From Clytia hemisphaerica (lineage: Eukaryota; Cnidaria; Hydrozoa; Leptothecata; Clytiidae), in assembly GCA_902728285.1 (NCBI GenBank), contig CACVBU010000575.1, positions 445,298-509,297 of the forward strand: 64,000 nucleotides of DNA. The letters are read 5' to 3'. The position numbers were made by a program, and so were the translations under genes. Under the pieces are notes generated by a model, which saw only the letters and a list, made by a program, of their open reading frames with translations, did not search any database and was not told where the DNA came from. The number at the start of each line of letters is the position of its first letter. Position 1 is the first letter of the stretch. Shown here in pieces: positions 45,801 to 57,663 of the stretch.

Positions 45801-48800
45801 AACATGGTGCTTTCAATCTAACATTCATTGCTCACATCATAGTGAGAAGCAGAAGCTAAAAATCAGCCAACTAAAATTTAATATTTATATATGAAATCTT
45901 CGAAAATTTGATATTGAATTAATATTTTTCAGGAAAAAAAACTCAGCTGATTTTTATGTTTTTGCAGAGTATATTTCTTTGATTGAATTAATTAGAAGAA
46001 TTTCGAAAGAAGTGCAATAAAAGTGTGAAAACTAGAAAAAATATGCAAACTTCATCAAGAATAAAGTCGAAAAGCTCAAATATCAATTTCCTTATTTTCA
46101 AACGCGATTGTTCGATGCGAAATTCTTTAAAATATCTGCAGAAAAAAATGTTCTTAAAGGCTAATTTCAACTACCAGATCAGAGAGACCTATTTAACTCA
46201 ACTACTGAAATGAATTTTCATTGGCCCCTCAAGGGGGAAGGCGAGGGGATGGTCGATTTTTTCCCTTCCTTCAAACGGATCATCGGGCTCCATGATGTTT
46301 TGAAAACCCAGCTGACACACAACGTTGTTTAAACGTTCATCTAACGTTATATGGACGTTGTGAACGTTAGATAAACGTTGAAACAACGTTGTGTGCCAGC
46401 TGGAAAGGAAAGTCTTACCTTAGGATGTAGTCGGACCTAAGAGAAGACAATTTCTCTCTCCAATTAATAATGAGCTTGCAATCATAAAAATCTAGATTAT
46501 CATAAAGATTCTCTCATTTAGGTTATTGGGTTTGAATAGTTAGACCAGTAGATTCGGGCTAAGATTTTAGGTCCTTATACCTCTTTGCATACTCTTGATT
46601 TTAATACTAGTGCACCTCCCCCCCCCCAGCTGGTCCATGTAACGTTAGATATGGATGTTTTTTTGACATAACTTGTAAACTATGAATAAACTTTTTAAAC
46701 CTTATGGATTTAAAACCTCTCAACTATTTTCATATTTTACTGGTCCATTAGATCACGTACGCTTCTATATATTCAAAAGCTAACACTACACAGCTATTGA
46801 CGTCATGAAGTGTTATTTATTGAAACAGGAGGCCCTTTCTACATTTCCATATACTTCGATTTGTTTTCTTCATAATCGAATCCAACTTGTTAACCCTCAA
46901 ATATCAAAAATTTCGTATTTACTTTGGTTTATAGAAACTTTAAGATTCACCTTTTCTTATAAAAAAATCCTTTTTAATTTCGATACATTGTAATATCAAG
47001 GTTTATACGCACTGAGTTGTACATTTTTTGAACAATTATTTGAATAATAGTACCACACTGGCCACAGCATCCTCTTGGCAAACATGTTTCTCTGATTTAA
47101 GAATCGATGTACTGAAGTAAGCAGTCGAGCTTCAATACTCCTGATAATATGAATCTATTGGATGCTTTAGTATCCCCATAGTTCGTTTCTTATAATAAAT
47201 ACTTCTTACAAATAAGGCGATATATTTGATATATTTGATAAATGGAAATTGAGAAGGTCTACGTATTTTTTGCACACGTAGCTTTTAGCTGATTATGTTG
47301 TTTTTTTGCAAAATTCTTCGTGTTGAAGTCCTGTAGTACTCTCCAGTTAATGGGATCCTATTTTTGATACCACTAAGCCACGAATGTGGTATGATCAAAC
47401 CTAGATGAATGAGCACAACATACCTTATACCTTAGAAAACCTTAAAAATTTATTTCACCAAACTTTTCTATAGGCTCACTTGCAAAACTTTAGACATTAG
47501 ACATTTAGCAAATTTATTTTTTCCCTGTTACAATTTTTTTTTAAACCCGTAAATTCATAGTGGGATAGCAAAATTTTGACATTTTAAGTTTCAGTTGAAA
47601 CATGAAGGGTTGAAAATCCTTTTGGACAAAGTAGCAATGTTGACTCTAGGTCTACAGAACTCGAACCTCTATAACTCAAATGTCTCCTTAACTCACACAA
47701 TTTTCTTGTCCCTTTATTTATCAATGCCCTATACTTTAGGCGTACAAACTTTCGCGAGCAGAAACTTTCGCGAGGACGAAAAATCGCGAAATTCACGACA
47801 TTTACTTTCGCGAATTTAACGAAAAAATATTTCGCGAGCATAAAATTTCGCGAATCAAGACGAACATGGCTTAGAGGGACAAATACTTCTTGGATTGGCT
47901 TGAAACATTTGTCCTTTGACTTATTAGTCTTTTAGCAGGCTAAAAAGTTACATTTTATTCATAGTTTGAAGTTTTACAGATTTTCTATTTCGTCAAAAAA
48001 TTTTCGCGAGCATAAACTTTCGCGGAAAGGGCCAAAATTCGCGAAAATCGCGAAAGTTTCTGCTCGCCTAAAGTAAACCTTACCCCCAGCTCAAAATTTC
48101 TCGAGTTTTGGAGACTCCACTATATATTCATCGTGGTGATTGGAAATCTTAACATCGAGAATACGCCAGGGACCTAGTGGGTCTTTCGCTTAAACTAAAA
48201 CCTTGAAGGGGGAGTGGCAAAGGAATAGTCCGTCCTATTTTCCTGTTTTTTATAATATTTTTGTTGGATTAACATGGTTCCGTGCTTTCACAGCAAAATC
48301 TCACGGAGAGAGTTATTATGTAAGGTTTTAGAAAAAATCAAGCTGCTACAAAATGTTTTTGCCAGTGTGTGATAAATAGCTAAGGGATCGCGTACAGTGA
48401 ATATTGTGAAAATTCAAACTTCTCCTCGATGGGGGAGAGTGGTATATCTCTTTATATGTATCTTATGTACAGTAAAACCCTCCTTCAGAAGTGTTAAAGA
48501 CCCTCTTTATCAAACCTTTATAGCTAATTGACTCTTTTCAGATTTGACTTTATTTCTTTTAGCAATATCAAAGAAGGAGAGTGTCATCCATCACTCAATC
48601 TTTATAAGGAATTCTTGGCTCTCCTCCAAAGAGGTCAAACTTCTTTTGTATTCGACCTCGACTCTGCATAGAAATGATATTGCATTAAGTTTTGAAATCT
48701 ACAGGTCTCACTTAAATAGATCTTTATCAGAAAAAACATCGTCATGTGACTTGACTTAATACATTTAAAGATAAAGATATTAAACCTTATTTTTTTTTAC

Positions 48801-51800
48801 AAGAATGTCAGCTGACAAACTTTTTCTCCAGAATCCAAACAAATTTGGGTACTAAGTTCTACATTTTAAGCTTCTGAACTCTCAACGGAAATTCAAAATC
48901 TCTTTCTCCCTGATATCTCTCTTAACTTCTTAAACTAGGATTAAGTTTGATAGGTAATTGCGGATTCCTTTTTCAACTCAATATTTTTCTTATAAACTAA
49001 GTGAAGTTGTGTTAGTACTAGTAAAAGTAAAATATAATTACACATAGTCATGTGGTGCTATCAAATATTACCCCTTCACATCAATTTAATAGCATAAAAC
49101 CTTAAGATTCAATGTCTACTATAGGTCTGTATGTTAAGTTATGAGAATTCTAACCGCAGATTTAGAATTGTTGACAAAACCGCCTTTAAAAGCTGGTGTT
49201 GTTACCAACCTTTTTAAATTTCTGACGATGTAAAATGACCTTTTTTTGTAAGAACGCTACTACAGAAACTTTCGATAAAATGACTTCAAGCTTTATAATG
49301 TTGATAGCAAAAATTGACTTTCTCTATCGCTTAATTTTGATCAATGTTTACGGAAATATTGTTCCAAAATCCAAGTAAAGCTTGTAATCTACTCATCAAA
49401 TTATCATACTGTCGTTCCAGATTCAGCTTAAATTGTATTCCATTACATTTTACATAACTTTGTAATGGTTGTGGACATTGGTAAAATGTTTCAAAAAACC
49501 TCAATTCTTTAAAAATGTGGTGAAATTTATTCAAAATAAAATTGACCATACATGGGCATATTTTGGGTGTAGCAGGGAAAATTTGACAAAGCTAAATGAC
49601 TTTTATTAGAGTCTTTAGGTCACAAATCATACCAAATTATACAGTTGATTGAAACCTCCTTTTATAGACCTCGCTAGATTTCTGAATCTGATAACAATAG
49701 ATTCGCCAAAGTCATAGATTGCTTTTTAGAGACGAACGTGTAAATCATTTCAATCCCATGCTCAAAACGTTTTCAGGGAGTTTGGGTACTGTAAACATTC
49801 TCAAATTTTGCAAAAGGATTACTTTCGCCATAGTCCACTTCTCAAGGAACGCCCAACTATTTTTTCACCTCAAAAAGCCTGACGCTAAGAGACTTGCCAA
49901 AAACGCTGACTGGTCTTTTGAATCAACATAGCATAAGTAGTATAGAATATATACAGTTTTAACCTCTTTCATTTGCTAAAACTCTAATGAGGTTTTGACT
50001 TGAAAAGCTATCAACTAAGTTGACATGTGAGAAAAGCGTAGGTCTGACAGTCATACCCTGATTTCAGTTCATGTTATTGTCATTTTATAAGATGTTCAGA
50101 GAGCCGTTAGACGTACCTTTGTTCTAAAATTATTAAAGGTGTTACAAGAGAGAGAACATTATTTGGTGCTGTTTCAGAAAACTTCGAATAAGTTACATGA
50201 CCTCTACCCGCATTTTGATGAGAAATCTTACTTCGCTTTCCTTGATTTTAAATGCCCCAGGACGTCGAGAGTCTTCTTTATGGAAATCTAGTGCCCCTAA
50301 ATCTTACAATCAATATTCTTGTCCCTAATCAAATCACAGGATGAACTCCTCAAAGCTTGCATTTAGAATGACGTCAAGTTGATGTTAAGATGCTAGGAAG
50401 TAACCGGTAACTAACTCAAAGGAATGCTTTCGTTGACCCAGGATTTTATTGAAAAAAATAGTAATGTTAACCTTGAAGATCCTTCTTACTTAAATTAGCA
50501 GTGGCGATTTTTTACTCGGGCATATTTCGACCTCATTCACCTCTTATCTTTGTAAATATTTAAATTCGGGTAGCAATAACCAATATTACTACTTCTTTAA
50601 TCTCACGATCGGAGACTGAGAACCTTACTATTGTTACTCTAACTTAACTTGGCTGAGAGCAAATTGATGTCATCAACTCGTTGAGGTAAATCTCTGCTTA
50701 TTATGAGTTTTGGGATCATTTCAGAGAATGGTTTGGTTCGTTTTAAACGGACTTTGGGAGATATTTCTATATGACTCTCCCTTCCTGTTTTGAGATCACC
50801 AAATTAAGTTTCAAGGGTTTGCAGTGAGTGCGCCTTACAATACCTGCATTCTTTTAACCGTTTAACCGTTCTTTTAAGTCGTTTATTTTCGCAATAAACA
50901 AGTGAATGAAGCTCTCTTCAGAACACTGAGTTCGCATAGTTTTCGTTTGAAGGAACTCCTTTTTAGCGTTCATAACTTTAGCTTTGAAGATAGAATCAAG
51001 AAAAAATGGTTCTATATGACATATATCAAAATACTTTCTATCATTTCATTAAAACAACCAACAAAAAGAATGTTACACAACTTTAAGACCTTGTTGGAAG
51101 TTAAAGATAGTTATCTCGCGGGGAGATTTAAGTACTATCGTTTACTGTGGGCTAACTCGTCCTTAAGTAATGCTCTTAAAAGATGTAACTTGTCGTAACT
51201 TTAATTCTGACTTTTTTTCGGTGAATTTAATCTCTGAGCAAAATCTCTTTTATTGAGCTAAAAAAAAGTGGTGATTGGCCCCTTTCAAAGAAGCATCCCT
51301 GAAATCGTTACTCTTAAGGGTTAATGGGCCAATGAATATTTCCAATCTTCAAATATTGGTTCCGAGTTAGGCACCAAAAAGTATTGTTTTCATTTCCCTG
51401 CAAAGAATCAGTCAGAAGTTGTTTGTGAAAAACAGATGACGCTCTCGAATTCGATTTCCTAATTTTCATCGAATAAGGCAGCTTATCAAATAGTAGAATG
51501 TTGTTCATGAGAGTTTCTTGTTGACGGTGACTTCAATATTATCGATTATTATCCGACGCGCGTAAATAGCGACATTTGATTGGCTTCTTTGCTGACTGCC
51601 ATACTTCTGAGGCAGGCCATTTTTCATGCCCTTTTAGCGTCTGGTTGTCTGATGCATCCCCTCCTGAAATCGCTAAAATCTCGGTAAAAACTGCCTTTTT
51701 GGCCTTTTGGCCATTAACGGACTCTGCCCTGCCTTTATGAAATTTATTATTTGATTCGTCATATTATGTATGATAGAATTCATGATTACAAGATGTCCAC

Positions 51801-53325
51801 GGTTTCAAAGATCCCATGCAACTTTGCACTCAAATGTCGTGCTAAACAGCTCATATCTTTGTTTTGATTTTGCAGATCGGGGTGACACCATCTCGGTGAC
51901 CTTGTCATGCCAAATTATGTCAATCATTGACGCGATTCAACTGTGCGTTTGTCTCAATGACAGTCTATTAATATCTTCTTGAAATGAGATTGGAGGTGTT
52001 TATTTGAAATTAGAATCTGAAATACGAGCTGTGATGTAAAAAATGTCTCTTTATTGTCCTCTTCGCGCTGTGGATATACTATCTTTTTCGATGCCCATTT
52101 TAATTAAAACAAGTTATTCCGGGCTTTCCTTGTCATGTCGTCAGCTTAAGGTAGAATCTTGTAATTAAGTCTGGTTCAGCCCTGACTGACCCCCAACCAA
52201 AACCTTACCTGTAAACAAACCCAATATCTACAGAAATTCTGAAACCGATTTCCGTTCTTTGCTACGATATACCTACCTTATCGGCCAAAACTTAGTCGGC
52301 CTTAATTTTAGTCGGCCCAAATTTTTAGTCGGCCCAAATTTTAGTCACTTAGGGCTGACTAAGTTTTGGCCGATAAGGTACGCCAGATATACACTCTGCT
52401 GGTACAGAGTACCCGAAAAGACTATCTCAATAGTCCTACAAGTGAAAACCCAGGGCCTTCTGTATTCTTGTTTTTGTTTCCCAGCCTATACTTTGTCAAC
52501 TTCTATTTTCATAATAACTGTTTTTACTGAATTCGTTTGGTCGTAATGCTTTCGTTTGGTCGCTTTACATTAGAAAATCTTATTTACACACAATGAAGAC
52601 TTTGGAAGCTATTCGAAATTTTTGGCAATAAATAGTTAGGTTTTCGTGGTAATAATGTGTGTTCTTTTTCCTAATTTTGTTAATTTTTTTTAAACTCCGC
52701 TTTCTTTATGTCATTTCCACCTGTCGTTATTTTTTTCAGGGTGATGGGTAAATTACGACCTTACCCCGATCATATACCGCTACACGTTATATGGACTGAT
52801 AAGTTTAACGATAAACTCTCTCAACATATCAATCGGGTAAGTCATACAGCGGAAAATACGGTATGAATACTTGTATTGTATTTTCTTATTCGCAATTTAA
52901 TACAACAGACTCGAAATATTTCTCAAACTCAAGCTCACTTGCTCGTTCACTTAGCAGTTTAATAAAACCCATCATTTAACCCCAACTCTCCATAACTTGA
53001 GCAAATCTATCTCCTCCCCTGTGTGGGGGCGAACCCCGGCCAGCATCGTTGGGTATTGTCAATGAAACGCGTAACTTTTGAATTGTACACATCTATCATT
53101 TTGAAAATGTTGTAATGTTAATGCTTTGTGTTTCTTTGACCTTAGGTTTGGACGAAATCACAAGAAATGTTCAAAGAAACTTCACGTACCAAACCTGCAT
53201 CAATATCCCTCATCCATGGAACATCTCCGGAAATCTTCTTTTCGCACAGTGACCGTATTACTGAAATTATACGGAAGGCTATTAAATCTTGGCGCGAAAA
53301 ATCATCACATACCGCTAATGGCTGA
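36823..53325 (+). CDS. Membrane-anchored alpha/beta-hydrolase-fold protein (11 exons, 387 aa)
   Basis: Exons: 36823-37048, 37315-37383, 38153-38229, 38467-38517, 38873-38922, 42801-42911, 43269-43349, 43768-43906, 44169-44251, 52740-52836, 53146-53325. They total 1164 nt in consistent phase with GT-AG introns. The N-terminal 38 residues are polar and charged, then about 41-62 form one membrane segment (FLFFIVPVFL), so it is probably a type II membrane protein. The fold follows: VIFDAPLGQSSDVW (99-112, oxyanion-region strand), VCYYDRAGLGFS (125-136), TVERMVEDFHRLF (155-167) and the nucleophile elbow ILVGADLGA (175-183). The usual elbow is GxSxG; here Asp180 replaces Ser. A C-terminal His is kept in ISLIHGTSPEIFF (His352), with Asp316 in VIWTDKF as a candidate acid. 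The substrate is unknown. Asp nucleophiles occur in epoxide hydrolases and haloalkane dehalogenases, but a pseudoenzyme is equally possible. Introns 5 and 9 are 3.9 and 8.5 kb and full of repeats. A splice-acceptor-like site before the ATG suggests an upstream non-coding exon. Confidence 0.9.
39563..39758 (+). mobile_element. tRNA-derived SINE in intron 5 of the alpha/beta-hydrolase gene
   Basis: The tRNA-like head has GGCCGTAGCATGAAGGTAGAGCA (split here as A-box region GTAGCATGAAGGTAGAGCA) and B box GGGCTCAATCCC. A body of about 110 bp follows, ending in ACTTACTT. AAGGTTTTGGG before and AAGGCTTTGGG after (39552-39562 and 39759-39769) are an 11-bp target duplication with one change. It is older than the SINE at 4321-4596. 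Confidence 0.8.
41357..41454. mobile_element. 98-bp palindromic MITE, CCCAGCTGGCACACAAC family, copy 1
   Basis: CCCAGCTGGCACACAACTTT pairs with AACGTTGTGTGCCAGCTGGG. The whole element is one near-perfect palindrome with repeated AACGTT words. It lies in intron 5 of the hydrolase gene. Confidence 0.88.
43416..43521. mobile_element. 106-bp ACAGTTAACGCT MITE
   Basis: ACAGTTAACGCT at the left, AGCGTTAACTGT at the right, in intron 7 of the hydrolase gene. It belongs to the ACAGT group seen at 4203, 5396 and 6986. Confidence 0.8.
46307..46403. mobile_element. 97-bp palindromic MITE, CCCAGCTG family, copy 2
   Basis: CCCAGCTGACACACAACGTT pairs with AACGTTGTGTGCCAGCTGG. Same palindrome as 41357-41454, in intron 9 of the hydrolase gene. 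Confidence 0.88.
47733..48074. mobile_element. TIR element, GCGTACAAAC / CGCGAAAGTTT family, copy 2
   Basis: CTTTAGGCGTACAAACTTTC at the left, AAGTTTCTGCTCGCCTAAAG at the right. About ten TTTCGCGA-type words lie in the subterminal parts. Confidence 0.75.
48075..52273. other. Long intronic stretch without recognisable elements
   Basis: Inside intron 9 of the hydrolase gene. I see no coding exon, array or clean TIR pair. Short frames here have no domain pattern. A weak inverted pair around 51430-51530 resembles a decayed ACAGT element. Confidence 0.4.
52274..52380. mobile_element. 107-bp MITE, TACCTTATCGG family, copy 1
   Basis: TACCTTATCGGCCAAAACTT and AAGTTTTGGCCGATAAGGTA are perfect inverses. 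TTAGTCGGCC words repeat inside. It lies about 360 bp before exon 10 of the hydrolase gene. Confidence 0.88.
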
Positions 53326-53418
53326 AAGGTTTTAAAATAATTTTATAGGGTTTTTTACAATTTTTATGAAATTTTTAGATAGGATCGGATGTATTTAAAT
53401 TTTTTGGAGTCTCACTAG

Positions 53419-53424
53419 AATAAA
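53419..53424 (+). promoter_or_regulatory. Poly(A) signal of the alpha/beta-hydrolase gene
   Basis: AATAAA about 95 bp after the stop codon of the 11-exon gene, in the same orientation. The position fits a short 3' untranslated region. The motif alone is weak in AT-rich DNA, and the support is its distance to the stop. Confidence 0.5.
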
Positions 53425-53744
53425 GGTGGTTCTCTTTTCAAAAAAGGAACTTATTTTCTCAATTATTCCCTAGCGGTAGAGAGGTATTATATTTCATCAA
53501 ACATCAGTCACTCCAATTTCTCAGGTGTTAGACTTTAGCGACAAAGAGAAATCATCATGTATTTTAAATAACTGAAAATTTAGCTAGGTCAAATTTATCT
53601 GTGAATAATTCCAAAAATTATGCTGAAGGAGTAAATATATCAAAATTTGTTATGACACGGATGAGAGAAAACTTTGAAACTTTTTGGTGGAGCTATTTGG
53701 TGTGTTTTTGCTCGTTTTGGTTTATCCATCGTATGTGAACTGAT

Positions 53745-54000
53745 ACACATTTTTTTTTATAAGAACGTCAAAAATTTTCGAAGCCTTCGGATGTTCTTAG
53801 TTTTTTGGATTTGAAGCCTAAAAATGTTCTTAAAATGTTCTTATTTTCAGCATTTTTTGAGCATTTTGATGTAATTTCTTAAGAAAATGCATTTTTTTTA
53901 AGTCTGCAAAGCCTTAGAATATTCTTAGAATGTTCTTAAATTTTTGGGCCTCGAAGCCTTATGTTCTTATGTAGTTTGTTCTTATAAAAAAAAACGTGTA
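53745..54000. mobile_element. TIR element, TATAAGAACA family, copy 2
   Basis: ACACATTTTTTTTTATAAGA at the left, TTCTTATAAAAAAAAACGTG at the right. ATGTTCTTA words repeat inside (at least seven). Confidence 0.82.
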
Positions 54001-54206
54001 TACGTTTTTTATAAGAGCAAACTATAAAGAAAAATAAGATGGCAAAATGATATGTTAATAATATATATATGTTAAGAACAACATTTTAAGGCATTTTGAA
54101 AATAAAAATATGTTAGTTAACATTAAAAGGTGCTAAAAAAACTAAAAAAAGTTAAGAACATTCGAAGGCTTCAAAAATTTTGGATGTTCTTATAAAAAAA
54201 CGTGTA
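54001..54206. mobile_element. TIR element, TATAAGAACA family, copy 3
   Basis: TACGTTTTTTATAAGAGCAA at the left, TTCTTATAAAAAAACGTGTA at the right. It abuts copy 2 directly through a GTATAC junction. Confidence 0.8.
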
Positions 54207-56376
54207 TATTATCTTCAAATTTGAGAAAACAAAATAATAGAATTCGGTTGAAAATCATCCTCGTATCCCAGAGTGCACTACATAAGGGGCTGGGACGAGT
54301 TTGGTTGAACATTTTGTTATTACATGCGATTACATGAGACCGTAAAATCAATTTTTCTTACAGGTACCACTGAGGTTAATAAATGGAGAATTTCATTCAA
54401 TTAATATGAATAGATCAAATCATCCCAATCTTGGATTCAATTCAGACTTCAGTACCTTTTTTAGGCTTTAGAGGGGGTACATCACAAATTGGGCTATAAA
54501 TAGGAAATTTCCTACCTTGCATAGGCTGCCCTTTTTTCAACATATTTTGAAAATATTTTTTTCTTCTTTCTGAAATAGAACTTTCAAGTCAAACACCTCC
54601 TTGTGGTAACTCGTAGGATTTTTTCCGGCGGTTTTAGCGCTTTGGACAGGTTTTATGATTTGTTGATTTTTTCCGGGTGGACTTCCCTCAAAATGAGGAT
54701 ATCCTAAAATAGCACAAAATTAGATTCCCTTGTATGAATCGCAGGCCTCTACAAGCAGCCTATAGATTCCCTGGCTTCTATTTTTACCTTGTATCTTTTC
54801 AAATGATCCCTGCATAATTTAATTAACAAATTTTCCAATAAATTTATGCGTAATTAACGCATACGTGCAATAAAATTAAAATGCATAAATTATAATTTAT
54901 TGTTTTGAACGAAATTCAATCAACCGTGACGATTGACGTCAGTGCAAACAAGAAGTGCTCAAAAACATAAATCAAATCTTGTGAGTGGAGCCAAGAGGTT
55001 TTCAAAACAATACTCCTTTTATTGCACACACGGCCTGCCCCATCTCAGGTGTTTTTTAAGCTCAAATTTCATATCAAATATTTAATATACAAAACGATGA
55101 AAAACAAAGATTTTAATAATACATCCAAGTTCGCTTATGTTTACAAACTTGGAATATTTTTTGAATGGTAAAGAGGGTCGAAATGTTCACAATCTGCAGA
55201 GCTGGAAAATAAATATTAGAGCTCTTTTTGCAAAAGAAAAAGGGATTTCTCACTGTTTCTACCTTTGATGAGCCAATATTCACCTCAAGAAAGGTTTGAA
55301 GAGGGGATAAGAGAAGAATCAACAAGATAATAATATCTTTTTGTGATGATTATTTCATTTATTTGCTTTTTAAAAAACATTATTTTTCTTTTTTGATATT
55401 TTTCATTTCTCTCACACTCGTTTTCTTTACAATAACTTTCTGGAAAGGTTTGAAGCTATGAACCGTTTAAAACACGATGTTAAAAAGAATCCTTTTACTT
55501 TGAAAAGCTATGTACAAACTTTGCAGCTCTTTTCCTCTTCTTATATACAACTATTTACATTTTTTTTGAAGGACAAAAAAGTCAGAGGAGATGAATTTCT
55601 GTTTGATAGCTTTCTCTCAAAAGTGTAACACAAAAAATTCAACGATAGAGCTCTGCGATAAAAAAATTTCAAAAACCTGCCAAAGGATATCTCGACCAGG
55701 AGTGGACCCTTTGCTAACGAATTTGTTCAGTTTAAAAAAAATTATTTTCAGCTCTCTCTCAACTTCTTATAAAAAACTATAAACAGAAATTTCAACGTAA
55801 AAATATGATATATACAAAAAAATATGTAACAAAAGAAACAAAATTTTGGGCTAAAAATAAACAAAAAAAGCCCCTAGGATGCTTTTTTTTAGTTTGAAAT
55901 TCGAAAAAAATTAAGAACATAATTTTTACTATAAAAAATATAGTTTCACTATCTTTCGTCTTTATTTACAATAAATATACATAAGATTACTGCAAAGCAG
56001 CCTATTTTTCAAAAAACAAATCAGACTTTAAAAATCTTAAAATTGATAATCGGAGAAGAGTTTTAATATCATCAAATCATGTGAGTCTTTTCAGGGCTAA
56101 GTGGCTTAAAAATCAATCTCATTAATACCTAGCTTTAAACTACTGCTGTAAATTTACCATTATTATTTAAAATACCATGTTAAATCTATCAACATTGTTT
56201 TTTGTTTTGATTTTTATTCTTTTTGACGTCCTTTAGAATAACACGAGAAAATGCTGATATACAGCCAGATTATTAACAGCAACAATTTCAAAGAGCCCCA
56301 AATTGACAGCCATTTGAAGTACTTCAACCATACCAAAACTCCGCTCTGTTATAGAATATCACCATCAAATGAATGT
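54207..56376. other. Intergenic region between genes 3 and 4
   Basis: AT-rich, with no element or gene I can support. It contains the presumed 3' untranslated region of the flavodoxin-like gene at its right end (poly(A) signal candidate 56213-56218, minus). Confidence 0.35.
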
Positions 56377-57080
56377 TCATACTACTGTTGGTTGTGCGGT
56401 CTCCTTGGTATAGTCCAAAACGTAAGATCTTGGCGATCCATAAGGAAAAATATCGGTTAAATCAAGTTCATTTTGTTCTGAGAAAACTTCCCATAATTGT
56501 TTCGCTACTCTTGATTTTTTGACTGATCCTCCTAAAATTGTACAACAAACTCCATTATGGAACCAGACGTTGCTGGATCGTTTTAATTTTTTGGAGTTAA
56601 CTTTGAAAAGTCCTTGAAGTACTTGAGTAAGATAAGCGCAATATTCGTCGGTGATTAATACGATAGCATCAACACTTTCAACCATACCACTTGTATTTAA
56701 CTGTTTCTTTAACATTTCAATGTCATATTGTTCGTTGTTAGCAGCAGAAAAATCTGAAGAGAAAAAAAAGAATGAAAATTTAAAAAAATTCTACGAAAAT
56801 TGTGAATCAAATTATAATTGCAAGAAAAATAAGTGAAATGTATGAAATGAAATCAAAAAACTTAAGATAAGAAAGCTCAGCATAATTTAGAAACGACTTG
56901 CATAACAAGTTCAAATGAATGATGAAAAAAGACATCAAAAAGTTAGTAACTCTTACCATATAAAATAACGTCGTTGCCTCTTGCAGTTAAATGTCTAAGG
57001 ACAATGTTGACTTGTTCTGCCTGATCTGGCCCGTGGGTACCAGTTATGGCTGAAATGATCAGAACTTTGCTGCTGAGCAT
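56377..57080 (-). CDS. Small protein with probable flavodoxin-like / NAD(P)H-dependent FMN reductase-like fold (2 exons, 166 aa)
   Basis: Exons 57080-56957 and 56753-56377 on the minus strand (501 nt, phase-1 intron, GTAAGA donor and TCTTCAG acceptor). The N-terminus KVLIISAITGTHGPDQAEQV looks like a first beta strand and phosphate-loop region. A second strand follows at RGNDVILYDF (35-43), then SVDAIVLITDEYCAYLTQVLQGL (68-90). This last stretch resembles the strand plus '(T/S)PEY' loop of the FMN reductase/flavodoxin family, with Glu78-Tyr79. VCCTILGG (110-117) could be the next strand. The length is about that of a single-domain flavodoxin-fold reductase. I recognise the fold pattern only, not a named gene, and no activity is shown. 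It starts 584 bp from, and divergently to, the voltage-sensor gene, so the two may share a promoter. A poly(A) signal candidate is at 56213-56218 (minus). Confidence 0.75.
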
Positions 57081-57663
57081 TTTGAAGTGAATGTGAAAGA
57101 TTTAGAAGTGTTGTGACGTTGCTGTGTCTTCTCCGAGGTCTTGCAGTGAATGGTGTTGTTTTGATCGAGAAATTTCTATTTATTGATTTCAGAAAAATGA
57201 AAGTCAGCTGGGTTCTAATCTCTATTGTGCGCTCTCGACCAATCAAATAGCTCACTTTATTATTTTTGTAAACAAAACTTCGCTTTAAAGGGCTTTCCTT
57301 TCGCCTTGTTTTGATTCCTTAATTAGATTTCGGGTTTTCCTTTGAATACGGGTTTCCTCTCAGTACATTCTTTCTTGACAAAATCAGGCAGGTCTTGTTA
57401 CACGAGCTGGAGCAGAAAAAAACAGGAAATAGATGGAAAAATCTAGATGGACGAGTTAGAACATTTCATCAATATTTCAACCTCTTGATGTTAAATATTT
57501 TTGAAAACTTCTAAAACTGTAAAACTTCTTGACGATTTTCAGATTTTTTTGTCTAGACTTGGCATGCCCCATTTTGTCCAGAAAATTCGAATGTTTTTTG
57601 TTCGATTCGGCAAAATGAAACAAAAATGCAACACATTGCAACATTGCAACAAAATAAACAAAT
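57081..57663. promoter_or_regulatory. Shared bidirectional intergenic region between genes 4 and 5
   Basis: 583 bp separate the start codons of two divergent genes. No TIR element or other repeat is visible here, unlike nearly all other intergenic DNA in the window. I see no defined promoter motif. The compact head-to-head layout is the only evidence for a shared promoter. Confidence 0.4.
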
